Source of the DNA: CAVZTX01 sp963778375
GTDB lineage: Bacteria; Chloroflexota; Ktedonobacteria; Ktedonobacterales; Ktedonobacteraceae
Length of the DNA stretch: 64,000 bases
NCBI GenBank assembly: GCA_963778375.1
Contig: CAVZTX010000028.1
Span: 62,001 to 126,000 of the forward strand
Direction of reading: 5' to 3'
Each line of letters opens with the position of its first letter. Position 1 is the first letter of the stretch. Shown here in pieces: positions 25,858 to 34,054 of the stretch. The notes under the pieces are model-generated. The model was given only the letters and a program-made list of their open reading frames with translations. It had not been told where the DNA came from and searched no databases. A program made the translations under genes and the position numbers.

Positions 25858-26333
25858 TGGGAAGTTATTTTCTCGATACGTCGGCCTTGGCTAAGCGATA
25901 TGTAACTGAGCCTGGTAGCGACTGGGTAGAAGCCCAATGCCAACAGGCAGCAGAGAACACGATCATCATTTCACAGGCGACATTAGTAGAAGTAGTCGCC
26001 ACGTTTTGTCGCAAAGCACGGGAACAAAATATCAGCCAGCACATAAGCGAAGCCGACAGAGATTGGAATATTACCCTCTTTCGCCAGGATGTACGACAGC
26101 AATATAACGTGGTACGAGTGACAGCCACACTATATACTCGTGCAGGGGATCTTTGCCGTTTACACCGTCTACGTGCTTACGATGCTGTACAGTTAGCATG
26201 TGCTCTCGCTGTACGTAATAAACTTGCTCTACTCGGAATACAAGCTCCTACCTTTGTGAGTGCCGACACGGACCTTTTAGCCATTGCCTCTGCGGAAGGG
26301 TTGAATATTGAAAACCCAAACGACTATCAATAA
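25857..26333 (+). CDS. PIN-domain ribonuclease toxin (VapC-like)
   Basis: 158 residues. Acidic residues of the PIN Mg site are seen in YFLDTSALAKRY (Asp), SQATLVEVVATF (Glu), RAYDAVQLA (Asp) and VSADTDLLAIA (Asp). PIN toxins cut RNA when the antitoxin is lost. It overlaps the upstream antitoxin gene by one base, and the epimerase gene follows 24 bp later on the same strand. Confidence 0.85.
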   Translation: MGSYFLDTSALAKRYVTEPGSDWVEAQCQQAAENTIIISQATLVEVVATFCRKAREQNISQHISEADRDWNITLFRQDVRQQYNVVRVTATLYTRAGDLCRLHRLRAYDAVQLACALAVRNKLALLGIQAPTFVSADTDLLAIASAEGLNIENPNDYQ

Positions 26334-26357
26334 TTAGGTTTTTTAAGGGAGAAGAGC

Positions 26358-27374
26358 ATGCTTCACATTGACGCTAAGCCCATTGATCTAAAACTTACAA
26401 CGCCATTTCGTATTTCAAGAGGTGTTCAGGCCAGTTCGCCCAACGTTATAGTGCAGATCAATACCAATGGGCATACTGGTTATGGTGAAGCCTCGCCTGA
26501 TGGGTATTATGGGGAAAGTGTGGAAACGGTGCTTGCTTGCATTACGTTGTTTGCAGGGAATCTTGGCGATGATCCATTTGTGGTTGAAGATATTCTGCAT
26601 CGTTTGGATAAGATCATTGGGCTGAATCCTTCGGCAAAGGCGGCGGTGGATATGGCACTCTACGATCTTGTAGGGAAGATGCTGAACGTGCCGCTCTACA
26701 AGTTGCTCGGGCTGAATGCGAAGCACACTCCCTCTACCTCTTTCACGATTGGCATTGACACTCCGGCAGAGATGGCAAGAAAGGCGCTGCTGGCAAAAGA
26801 TTATCCTATTCTCAAAATCAAGGTGGGCACTCGACACGACCTGGAGATTATCACGGCTATCCGTGAGGTTTCAAACGCTGTGATCCGCGTCGATGCGAAT
26901 ACGGGCTGGACACCAAAAGAGGCGATCCGGATGATCAATGCTCTGGCTCCATACAATATTGAGTTTGTGGAGCAGCCTGTTCCTGCACACGACCTGACGG
27001 GGCTGAAGTTGGTGCGCGATAACGTGCCCGTGCCGGTGATCGCCGATGAAAGTTGTGTGACGGTTGAAGATATTCCACGCGTTGCGGGTTGCGTTGATGG
27101 AATTAATATCAAGCTAATGAAGTGCGGCGGCGTGAGTCAGGCATTAAAGATGATCCATGTTGCGAGAGCACATAATCTGCGCGTTATGATCGGATGCATG
27201 ATTGAGAGTTCGCTGGCTATTACGGCAGCGGCACATCTGACGCCGCTTGTAGATTATGCCGATCTGGATGGGAATTTGTTGATCGATAATGATCCTTATG
27301 AGGGTGTTAAGGTGGTAAATGGGAAGTTAGAGTTGCCGGATGCACCTGGGTTGGGAGTGCAGGCAAAGGGATAG
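26358..27374 (+). CDS. Enolase-superfamily dipeptide epimerase / DgcA-like racemase
   Basis: 338 residues. Catalytic Lys in KIKVGT (second Lys of the K-x-K), metal ligands D in RVDANTGW, E in EFVEQPVP and D in IADESC, and the opposite Lys in INIKLMKCGG give a complete muconate-lactonizing/L-Ala-D/L-Glu epimerase active site. The C-terminal DLDGNLL block is typical of dipeptide epimerases. It may recycle peptidoglycan dipeptides or, if paired with the DgcN-like protein at 20404, racemise N-acetyl-D-glutamate. GGGAGAAGAGC precedes the ATG. Confidence 0.88.
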   Translation: MLHIDAKPIDLKLTTPFRISRGVQASSPNVIVQINTNGHTGYGEASPDGYYGESVETVLACITLFAGNLGDDPFVVEDILHRLDKIIGLNPSAKAAVDMALYDLVGKMLNVPLYKLLGLNAKHTPSTSFTIGIDTPAEMARKALLAKDYPILKIKVGTRHDLEIITAIREVSNAVIRVDANTGWTPKEAIRMINALAPYNIEFVEQPVPAHDLTGLKLVRDNVPVPVIADESCVTVEDIPRVAGCVDGINIKLMKCGGVSQALKMIHVARAHNLRVMIGCMIESSLAITAAAHLTPLVDYADLDGNLLIDNDPYEGVKVVNGKLELPDAPGLGVQAKG

Positions 27375-27379
27375 AGTTT

Positions 27380-27403
27380 GGGGCGCATTGATGAATGCGC
27401 CCC
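27380..27403. terminator. Perfect hairpin between convergent epimerase and rpsU genes
   Basis: GGGGCGCATT-GATG-AATGCGCCCC, a 10-bp perfect stem, placed 5 nt after one stop and 25 nt after the other. It can end both transcripts. Confidence 0.75.
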
Positions 27404-27428
27404 TGGTTATATAGGTTTGTGGTTTTGA

Positions 27429-27623
27429 TTAGCTCGTTGGGCGGGAGGAGCGGCGTTGTTTGCGGCGCTGGGCTGCTGCTTTACGCTTGCGCCGGGCCTG
27501 AGGACTTTCGTAGTGGGTGCGACGTCGGGCTTCGGATAGTACGCCATCCTGTTGAACCTTGCGGTTGAAACGCTTGAGGGCCTGCTCAAACGAGTCACCG
27601 GGGTTCACTTTTACTTCACTCAT
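27429..27623 (-). CDS. rpsU: Ribosomal protein bS21
   Basis: 64 residues. NPGDSFEQALKRFNRKVQ and the basic tail with RRRTHYESPQARRKRKAAA are diagnostic of S21, a small-subunit protein near the anti-Shine-Dalgarno. It is second in an operon, 5 nt behind the zinc-ribbon gene, and shares its long structured leader. Confidence 0.95.
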   Translation of the reverse strand: MSEVKVNPGDSFEQALKRFNRKVQQDGVLSEARRRTHYESPQARRKRKAAAQRRKQRRSSRPTS

Positions 27624-27628
27624 GGAGG

Positions 27629-27970
27629 TTACCAGCGCGATCTGCGGTCACTACTACGACCGGTCTTCTGTGGTTGATAGCAATCGCTGCAATAGACTGG
27701 CTTGTCACCTCGCGGCTGGAAAGGCACCTGGGCTTCGTTGCCACAGTTGGAGCAGATTGCGGTATACATCTGGCGGGGTTCGCGGGAGCCGCCACTACGT
27801 CCGCCGCCGTATCCACCACTGGATTGATTCTTGCGTGCAGCTCGGCACGATGGACAACGGGTAGGGGCGTTCATCAGATTGTGACTTGCGTAAAATTCCT
27901 GTTCGCCTATGGTGAAAATAAATTCCTGATTGCAGTCGCGACAATACAGGGTCTGGTCACTCAATGCCAT
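27629..27970 (-). CDS. Zinc-ribbon protein, CxxC/CxxC type
   Basis: 113 residues with four CxxC pairs: CRDC and CPSC in the N-terminal probable zinc-binding domain (LYCRDCNQEFIFTIGEQEFY), and CSNC and CSDC in a second ribbon after a Gly/Ser/Arg-rich linker. The first domain is the zf-trcl type common next to rpsU and cold-shock genes; the second resembles the CxxC-CxxC domain of Chloroflexota and Deinococcus proteins. A role in translation or RNA binding is inferred from the rpsU operon. Confidence 0.85.
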   Translation of the reverse strand: MALSDQTLYCRDCNQEFIFTIGEQEFYASHNLMNAPTRCPSCRAARKNQSSGGYGGGRSGGSREPRQMYTAICSNCGNEAQVPFQPRGDKPVYCSDCYQPQKTGRSSDRRSRW

Positions 27971-28052
27971 GTTTCTTTCTCAATTCCTGTGTTAAACTTA
28001 ATAAACTCGTGTGTATCGCGCGGCTTGCAACAGAGGCTGTTTTTCTCTTATC

Positions 28053-28171
28053 CAGCAAGCTAACGGCGCTTCGCGTCTAGTGCTTCGAATAGTTCTTATG
28101 CAGATCAGCAACGACGCTTCGCGTCTACCCTTCGGGTCAGCCGATCTGAGCGGAAGTACTCAAGCTTGCTG
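28053..28171 (-). ncRNA. Nested multi-helix structured element in the leader of the zinc-ribbon/rpsU operon
   Basis: Helices nest exactly: P1 28053-28061 with 28163-28171 (CAGCAAGCT/AGCTTGCTG); a small hairpin 28067-28075; P2 28079-28086 with 28153-28160 (one G-U); P3 28101-28106 with 28143-28148; and inside it two hairpins, GACGC-TTC-GCGTC (28113-28125) and ACCC-TTC-GGGT (28127-28137). It lies about 80 nt upstream of the zinc-ribbon start, on its transcript. It could be a ribosomal-protein leader, an independent RNA, or a repeat-derived structure; the strand is inferred from context. The rest of the 27971-28381 gap holds only promoters. Confidence 0.6.
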
Positions 28172-28215
28172 AGAGGTAGTTTTTCTGAGCAACGATGCAC
28201 CATACAACGCCGCCA

Positions 28216-28221
28216 AGTATA
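28216..28221 (-). promoter_or_regulatory. Possible -10 box (TATACT) for the zinc-ribbon/rpsU operon
   Basis: TATACT on the minus strand, about 45 nt ahead of the structured element. No clear -35. It would give a leader of roughly 240 nt containing the whole element. Confidence 0.35.
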
Positions 28222-28319
28222 TCACACATTTCTGCCAAAAGCACTATTTCCTAAACGAATTTCTGATTTACGAGAAAATTTGCTCCAATTTGAGAAAATC
28301 CGGGGTTTTGCATGTATGT

Positions 28320-28325
28320 TATAAT
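28320..28325 (+). promoter_or_regulatory. Extended -10 promoter TGT-TATAAT for the HD/Cas4-like operon
   Basis: TGTTATAAT 57 nt before the HD gene start at 28382, without a good -35, in the extended -10 style seen elsewhere in the window. Confidence 0.5.
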
Positions 28326-28381
28326 CATCGATATGCGGCTCAACAAGGGCCATAAAGACTATGATGGAGATTATATAAGAA

Positions 28382-28972
28382 ATGCCAACACGGGATGACG
28401 CTTATCGGCTGATGACTAGCCACGTGAAAAATGTGAATTTACAAAAGCATATGCTTGCTGTTGAAGTGGCTCTGCGTTTTTATGCGCGCAAGTATGGAGA
28501 AGATGTGGAACTCTGGGGGATGACGGGCTTGCTTCACGATTGCGATTATGAGGAATATCCCGATCTGCATGAGCATACGCGTGTTCTGGCTGGCTGGTTG
28601 CGCGAGGATGGTTATGACGAGCGTATTATTTATGCGATTCTGGCACATAATGATCTGAATATAGAGACACATCCACGCAATGATCTACTCTCACACGCGC
28701 TGTATGCTTGCGATGAGGTGACGGGAATGATTACGGCAACGGCTTTGGTGCGCCCTAACAAGAGTATTATTGGCCTGGAGGTTAGCTCTGTTCGCAAGAA
28801 GATGAAGACGAAGGGCTTTGCCGCTGGTGTCAGTCGGGATGACCTGGTGAAAGGTGCAGCAGAGCTTGGTGTAGACCTGGATGAACATATTGCATTTGTT
28901 ATTGAAGCTATGTCAAGTATAGCCGATACGCTTGGATTAGCAGGAGTGCAGGAATCGGCACCGCTAGGCTAA
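28382..28972 (+). CDS. HD-domain hydrolase
   Basis: 196 residues. Metal-site residues are seen in HMLAVEVALRFY (His), LLHDCDYEEYPDLHEH (HD doublet and following His) and ILAHND. The layout fits the small HDIG-type hydrolases of the YqeK/COG2316 kind, acting on a phosphoester whose identity is unknown. It is the first gene of a tight group: the next starts 23 nt later. GGAG lies 12 nt before the ATG. Confidence 0.82.
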   Translation: MPTRDDAYRLMTSHVKNVNLQKHMLAVEVALRFYARKYGEDVELWGMTGLLHDCDYEEYPDLHEHTRVLAGWLREDGYDERIIYAILAHNDLNIETHPRNDLLSHALYACDEVTGMITATALVRPNKSIIGLEVSSVRKKMKTKGFAAGVSRDDLVKGAAELGVDLDEHIAFVIEAMSSIADTLGLAGVQESAPLG

Positions 28973-28995
28973 GTTACATTTAGCATTCTATTTAT

Positions 28996-29400
28996 ATGCA
29001 ACAGCAACAAAAACTCCAATCGCGGGATCGTCTCTTCACGGCAAGTGAGGTTGCGGAATTTGAATACTGTCCCCTGGCGTGGTGGTATCAGCAATTTGAA
29101 CCATTGGCTCAGGCTGATACAGAGGAACAATTTGCCCACCTGGTAGAACTAGAGCATGAACATGGTGCGCAAGCTCCGGCTTTGCCTGAATACCAGGTGA
29201 TTGAGCAGCTACTTGTGCGTAAAGGGGCATTTGACGAGGGCCGACAACAGCATATGGAACACGCGGAAGAGGTTGAAGAGGCTCAGGAAATTCCCGTGGG
29301 CATGACAACTACGCGACGTATGCAGATACTGGTGGTGGTTATTACGATGATACTGGTTATCGCGATATTGCTCATTCTAGCGGCGCTGCTGGTACGATGA
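28996..29400 (+). CDS. Membrane-tethered protein with a Cas4-type N-terminal cysteine motif
   Basis: 134 residues. The first 35 residues (LFTASEVAEFEYCPLAWWYQQF) match the start of Cas4/Dna2-type nucleases, where this Cys is the first ligand of the [4Fe-4S] cluster. No nuclease domain follows; instead comes an acidic middle and one C-terminal membrane helix (about 109-132). The nuclease core and the other three cysteines are in the next gene. This looks like gene fission of a Cas4-like protein. That the two halves rejoin is inference. Confidence 0.65.
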   Translation: MQQQQKLQSRDRLFTASEVAEFEYCPLAWWYQQFEPLAQADTEEQFAHLVELEHEHGAQAPALPEYQVIEQLLVRKGAFDEGRQQHMEHAEEVEEAQEIPVGMTTTRRMQILVVVITMILVIAILLILAALLVR

Positions 29401-29429
29401 ATCATAGAGATGTTGCCAGAGGATAATGT

Positions 29430-29995
29430 ATGCTGAATAGCATTCTGCTCTCTATAGGACTTGGTCTGTTGTTGGCCGCAATTGCTTTAGGTATCCTGCT
29501 CCTCAATGAACGACGACAATCGGCGCAGCTCGTTTGATTGCGGAACGTCGCCGCGCATTGGGTTTGCCAGATGGTGAGCTGGTTTACGAGGATGCCGATG
29601 GGCTAGGTGAGCCATTGGTTTCGAATGCTTATCCATTGGTGGGCAAGCCTGATTATGTTGTAAAGACGCCTGATGGTCGCCCGGTTCCGGTTGAACTCAA
29701 ACCTAATGTACACGATGTTACCTCGCCATACAGCAACCATATAATGCAAGTGGTGGCCTATTGTCTTATTCTGGAAGATTATTTTGAGCAGGCTCCTACA
29801 CATGGCATTCTGCGTTATGCAGATCGTGAATTTACAGTGGAGTATACACCTGCTTTGCGCAAGAAGGTTATACGGCTGCTCACAGAGATGGCTCGATGTA
29901 GTGAGAAAGAACCGCCACCTTTAACGAAACAAAAGGCAGCTAAATGCCGTGCTTGTGTGTTCCAGGCGATGTGCCCCGTAGGAAGAGATAAGTAG
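29430..29995 (+). CDS. Membrane-anchored Cas4/RecB-like PD-(D/E)xK nuclease, one frameshift near 29530
   Basis: ATG 29430 begins a 35-residue stretch with a membrane helix (LLSIGLGLLLAAIALGILLL) that runs into the nuclease in the next frame if one base is restored near 29530; the listed open frame for the nuclease starts at TTG 29534. Nuclease motifs are complete: GKPDYVV (Asp), PVELKPN (E-x-K) and MQVVAY (the Q-x-x-x-Y of RecB/Cas4). The C-terminus has CRACVFQAMC, the CxxC-x5-C arrangement of Cas4. The first cluster Cys is missing here but present in the preceding gene. No CRISPR array or other cas gene is in the window, so a repair or solo-Cas4 role is more likely than spacer acquisition. 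Confidence 0.7.
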
Positions 29996-30011
29996 TAGAA
30001 AGGAAGCTGAT

Positions 30012-31223
30012 ATGCCAAGTGAAGTGATAGAATTGAGTGGACATATTATTGACTCATGGACATTACCGAGGGCGTGGGACGTGATTATGGATCGGGGTGG
30101 GAATTTCGCGGTGGAGGAAATGCGTGTCGGTACAAGTAAAACTGAACCTAGTTATGCTCGCCTGAAGGTGGTGGCACCGGATGATGAGACGTTGGAGTTA
30201 ATTCTTTCTGAGCTTCAGCAATTTGGCGCTGTGCTTTTGCATGGGAACGATGTGCAAACAGCGATGGTCGAGCAGGATGGCGTTTTACCGACCAAATTTT
30301 ATTCTACGACTAATTTGCCTACACAGGCACGTTTGAATGGGCAATGGGTGACAGTTGAAAATATCGAGATGGATGTTGCCGTTGTCATCGATAAGGCTTC
30401 TCATCGGGCTTATGGCAAGCCAATGCATGAAGTGAAAGTAGGCGAGCAGGTGGTGATTGGTCATGATGGTATTCGCGTGCAGCCATTTGAACGTGCTCGC
30501 GAACGCGAGTCATTTGCCTTTATGCAGAGCAGCGTTTCTTCCGAAAAAGTCAAGGTTCTGGCAATTCACGAGATCGCACGCCAGATGAAGGCTACGCGTG
30601 TGAAGGGTGGCAAGATACTTTTTGTGCTTGGTCCGGCGGTTATTCATACGGGAGCGGGTCGATATGTTGCGGAGCTAATTCGTCGCGACTATGTACAGGT
30701 GATTTTCGGAGGCAATGCTATTGTGACTCACGATGTTGAGTCGGCAATGTTTGGCACATCGCTGGGCGTTGATCTGCGCAGTGGCGAGCAAGTTGAAGGT
30801 GGGCATCGCAATCACTTACGTGCCATCAATGCCATCCGAGCGGTTGGTTCCCTGGAGAAGGCAGTGGAGACCGGTCTGTTACGCGAGGGTATTACTTACG
30901 AGGCTCTGAAGCATAACATTACAATGGTTCTGGCGGGTTCAATTCGGGACGATGGTCCGATGCCTGGGGTTATCAATGATATGCAGGAGGCGCAGAAGCG
31001 CATGCGTGAGGCATTACCAGGTGTGGAGATGGCTATCATTGTTGCTTCGATGCTGCATGCTATCGCTACGGGCAATTTACTTCCATCGACGGTGCGTACC
31101 GTTGTTGTGGACATTAATCCTGCCGTTGTCACAAAGCTTGCGGACCGTGGGAGCTTCCAGGCGGCGGGGTTAGTGACGGATGCAGAGTTGTTTTTGAGGG
31201 AGCTGATGGAGGCACTGGAATAA
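30012..31223 (+). CDS. TIGR00300-type protein, archaeal-like ornithine cyclodeaminase / LOR-SDH domain
   Basis: 403 residues. The N-terminal domain (ELSGHIIDSWTLPRAWDVIMDRGGNF) and the following LPTKFYSTTNLPTQARL match the LOR/SDH bifunctional-enzyme conserved region; the C-terminal Rossmann-like part (VLGPAVIHTGAGRYVAELIR, FGGNAIVTHDVESAMFGTSLG, GHRNHLRAINAI) matches the TIGR00300 family, members of which act as ornithine cyclodeaminase or form the C-terminal half of cyanobacterial AgrE/ArgZ. Substrate here is inferred. It starts 16 nt after the nuclease gene, so it is in the same operon. Confidence 0.82.
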   Translation: MPSEVIELSGHIIDSWTLPRAWDVIMDRGGNFAVEEMRVGTSKTEPSYARLKVVAPDDETLELILSELQQFGAVLLHGNDVQTAMVEQDGVLPTKFYSTTNLPTQARLNGQWVTVENIEMDVAVVIDKASHRAYGKPMHEVKVGEQVVIGHDGIRVQPFERARERESFAFMQSSVSSEKVKVLAIHEIARQMKATRVKGGKILFVLGPAVIHTGAGRYVAELIRRDYVQVIFGGNAIVTHDVESAMFGTSLGVDLRSGEQVEGGHRNHLRAINAIRAVGSLEKAVETGLLREGITYEALKHNITMVLAGSIRDDGPMPGVINDMQEAQKRMREALPGVEMAIIVASMLHAIATGNLLPSTVRTVVVDINPAVVTKLADRGSFQAAGLVTDAELFLRELMEALE

Positions 31224-31248
31224 GTGAATGCATAGAGACCATTATCAC

Positions 31249-31273
31249 GGCGGGGACAGGTCCCCGCCTTTTT
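31249..31273. terminator. Terminator between convergent genes
   Basis: GGCGGGGA-CAGG-TCCCCGCC followed by TTTTT, a strong rho-independent terminator for the + operon, sitting just before the end of the opposing gene. Confidence 0.88.
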
Positions 31274-32808
31274 CATATACTGCTCTCCGCCAAAATCTTT
31301 TGGGAAGTGGAAATTTCATCACGCGGTCGCTTGGCAACCATGACGATAAAGAGTCCATAAGCTGCGCTGTAGAAATACGAGGGCAGGCTGCGCCAGGCGA
31401 AGAAGAATGGCACAACAGCGAGCAGCAAGGCAGATTCTGGATGCTCTTTGCTGAGACGCCAGTACCAGGCGAGGGAAGCAACCAAAGCAAGTATTTCCAT
31501 CACAGTGTAGACCCAGGTAGGGAAGAACGGCAAGAGGTGATTGATACTCAAGTTGATGACTCCGATGCCCAGTGGGAACATAGGATCCACCACGGGTGCA
31601 AGTACACCGGCAAGCCAGGCATGCGGGTTCCACAAAATGAATGGCAGATTGATGGCGAGACCAATTCCACCAGCAATGATCAAGCGGCGAAATGCTTCCT
31701 TCAAACTGTAGTGACGCCAGATCATAATGAAGTAGAATGGAACGAAAAGCCACGCAATTTGCTTGCTCGCTATCGCTAACCCTAAAAAGATTGATGATCG
31801 CCAACGATGATCTCGTAACAGCCAGGATACAACGACAAACAGGGTATACAACATGTCAAGGGTGTCACCGAAGGTAGGAGTCCACATGTAGACGCTAGCT
31901 ACGCCAAGCAAGAGAACCCATGGGCGCAGTGCTTTTCTCGCAAACATCCAGGCAACCCCAATCAGCAACAGGTGACAGAGGAGATAGAAAGGCAAAATAT
32001 TGTAGTCGTTGAGCCAGGCAAAGGGCATCAGCGTGAGAAACGAGAGAGCAGGATAGCTTACCTTTGATTCAAAATTGGGTGCCTGACCTGTCTTAAGGTC
32101 GTTATTAATGGCTGCTTGGAGTTCGCTGTTCGTGGGATAATCCAAGCGATGAGCGAACTGCCCTTCGCGCAGTGGGGTAGTCCAGTCCGATTGAATCGGG
32201 AAGTGGCGTATCAGGTCCATAATATTGGAATCGGTGTAAGGATTGCGCCCCTGTATAAGTAGGAAAGCGGCATTCACGTCGAGCGTGTTGCCATCATTGT
32301 AGAATTGTGCGGGCAAAACGCTCATCACAACCGTCCGAGTAACTCCAACCATACCTCCAATAGCCAGACCTAGCGTAGCAAGAAGCATCAAGCGCTGCCA
32401 AATAGTGGTACGTTGTAAACGCAGCACCTGCTGCTTCGGAGTTCGGGGACGAAATGCCATCCACAAGGTAAGAAAGCTTGCTATTACCAGGGCCAAGAGT
32501 ATCACCGAGCCAATGCTTAGCAAAAGCGAGATGGAAGAAGTTCCCCAGACTTCCTGGCCGTTCGCTTGAAGTCCGTAGAGAAAGTGTAAAAAACCATAGC
32601 CAAATTCAATCGCCGTGAGTTCAAGCATAGCAAGGCCAATCCAGATCGCTCGTCGCTGCAATTCGACAATCTGGCGATTGCTCGGCCATACACCTTCTAT
32701 CAAAAAGAGATGCATCCATCGTAAGAAGAGACGCATCCATTGATAACGAATGGGCGTATGCTGTTGCTCTACTGAAATACTCTGCATCAATACAGGCGAT
32801 TGTTTCAT
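31273..32808 (-). CDS. Polytopic membrane glycosyltransferase-like protein
   Basis: 511 residues with about ten to eleven membrane helices. The first extracytoplasmic loop has NDGNTLDVNAAFLLIQGRNPYTDSN, and there is a conserved-looking YPALSFLTLMPF; this layout (loop with Asp, then 'NPY', then 'YPP/YPALS') is that of lipid-linked-sugar glycosyltransferases of the GT87/DUF2029 kind. Substrate unknown. The start ATG 32808 has AAGGGGAAG. The intergenic 32809-32982 has only a small hairpin (32838-32857, CCGAGA/TCTCGG). Confidence 0.7.
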   Translation of the reverse strand: MKQSPVLMQSISVEQQHTPIRYQWMRLFLRWMHLFLIEGVWPSNRQIVELQRRAIWIGLAMLELTAIEFGYGFLHFLYGLQANGQEVWGTSSISLLLSIGSVILLALVIASFLTLWMAFRPRTPKQQVLRLQRTTIWQRLMLLATLGLAIGGMVGVTRTVVMSVLPAQFYNDGNTLDVNAAFLLIQGRNPYTDSNIMDLIRHFPIQSDWTTPLREGQFAHRLDYPTNSELQAAINNDLKTGQAPNFESKVSYPALSFLTLMPFAWLNDYNILPFYLLCHLLLIGVAWMFARKALRPWVLLLGVASVYMWTPTFGDTLDMLYTLFVVVSWLLRDHRWRSSIFLGLAIASKQIAWLFVPFYFIMIWRHYSLKEAFRRLIIAGGIGLAINLPFILWNPHAWLAGVLAPVVDPMFPLGIGVINLSINHLLPFFPTWVYTVMEILALVASLAWYWRLSKEHPESALLLAVVPFFFAWRSLPSYFYSAAYGLFIVMVAKRPRDEISTSQKILAESSI

Positions 32809-32982
32809 ACGCTTCCCCTTGCCTTCGTATGAGATTACCGAGAGGAATTTTTCTCGGCATGCATCTTACAACGGCAAAAGGGGTGATTACGTCACAAAAT
32901 GACGCGCCGGCATCAATACATTCTCCAACGTCGCTTGTGCGTAGCTAGCGATTCGCGCTCAGGAGCGATGACAGAAGAGCAA

Positions 32983-33612
32983 TCAAGCAGACGTTTGCTT
33001 TTTCCGCTCGTAGTGACGGCGAACTTTGGCTCGGTTGCCACAGCCCTTCATGTCGCACCAGCGGCGGCTATGGTTCTTGCTTGTGTCTAAAAACAGCCAT
33101 CTACAATCAGGAGCCGAACATACTCGCACATCGTGCAATTCTCCCGAAATCAACAGATCGGCCGCGGACTTCGCTACGATCCAGAGGATGTACTCAAGCG
33201 CATCTCCATTTTCTGTCCAATCCCATACATAGCCATTTGCCTGCGGCACAATACGCCCCCGCGACATAGCTGCTGCAAGTTCAGTATTGAAGAGTGCAAG
33301 GTCTCCTGCCGTTGGTGGAGCATCTTCCGCAATAGCTAAAAAGGTGGCATAAATAGCTTCCCGTACGGCGATGGCCCGTTGGAGTATGGCAGATGCCTCC
33401 TCTGGATGATGTGTCGCATTTTCAAGGAGACGTTGCGCCAGGTCGTCGGTCACTATATGCGCTTGCTGGCTCCAGGCTACAAGGTCCGAGTAGCTATTGA
33501 GCATTTCTCTTGGATGGGGCAGGGAGCGGTCATTGACTGTATTGACAAAGTCCAGGCATAACCAGTTGCCTGTGAACTCAAAAATTGGTGTTTGTGTTGT
33601 GGTTTCAACCAT
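32983..33612 (-). CDS. CGNR zinc-finger / ABATE-domain protein
   Basis: 209 residues from ATG 33612, set by GAGGAGG 6 nt before it. The N-terminal stress-sensing ABATE domain begins FTGNWLCLDFVNTVNDR; the C-terminal zinc finger has VCSAPDCRWLFLDTSKNHSRR and WCDMKGCGNRAKVRRHY, the defining CGNR motif. These are probable transcription factors responding to an unknown ligand. It is divergent from a small-protein operon with a consensus promoter, which it might control. Confidence 0.9.
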   Translation of the reverse strand: MVETTTQTPIFEFTGNWLCLDFVNTVNDRSLPHPREMLNSYSDLVAWSQQAHIVTDDLAQRLLENATHHPEEASAILQRAIAVREAIYATFLAIAEDAPPTAGDLALFNTELAAAMSRGRIVPQANGYVWDWTENGDALEYILWIVAKSAADLLISGELHDVRVCSAPDCRWLFLDTSKNHSRRWCDMKGCGNRAKVRRHYERKKQTSA

Positions 33613-33665
33613 AGCAATCCTCCTCTGATAGTTTATCACAAGATATGCTAACTTGCAAAGTTCTC

Positions 33666-33694
33666 TTGACAGGTTAATTTGCATACGGTATAAT
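33666..33694 (+). promoter_or_regulatory. Consensus sigma-70 promoter TTGACA-17-TATAAT
   Basis: TTGACA (33666-33671), a 17-nt spacer and TATAAT (33689-33694): the only perfect housekeeping promoter in the window. It lies 108 nt before the small gene at 33802. Confidence 0.85.
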
Positions 33695-33801
33695 TTAACT
33701 ATCAAAATCATTTTAGCTAGTTAGGATTGATGTTGTCAAGGATGTGATCGATACATGAGCCCTACAATTGGTTGAGGTAAATGCAGGAAGGAAGGTGCGT
33801 T

Positions 33802-34038
33802 ATGCATCCGATTGATAACTATCCCACTATTCAAAGGGGATTAGAGGAAATGCGACGGCAAGCAGAGCGCGAACGGTTAGCCCGAGTGGCAAGACTGCGA
33901 AAGTCGAGCGTCTTGAGGACAATTTGGCAATTCATTACGCGGGTGAGTATTCATTTAGTGAGGGCAGATCAAAAGCCAGAACACGTTCGCACTCTCAGGA
34001 AGACATCGAATTCGGTTCCGGCTTCACCACATCATTGA
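33802..34038 (+). CDS. Small basic helical protein, unknown
   Basis: 78 residues from ATG 33802, which follows GGAAGGAAGG. The N-terminal half is a strongly charged helix (EEMRRQAERERLARVARLRK); the second half is a short amphipathic stretch and a basic tail. No family is recognised. It sits behind the strongest promoter of the window and ahead of a 37-residue membrane peptide, suggesting a highly expressed small-protein pair. Confidence 0.6.
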   Translation: MHPIDNYPTIQRGLEEMRRQAERERLARVARLRKSSVLRTIWQFITRVSIHLVRADQKPEHVRTLRKTSNSVPASPHH

Positions 34039-34054
34039 GATAAGGAGCACTTTA

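Noticed and set aside
28996..29995. CRISPR-Cas adaptation locus because of the Cas4-like genes
   Set aside because: No direct-repeat array, cas1 or cas2 anywhere in the window.
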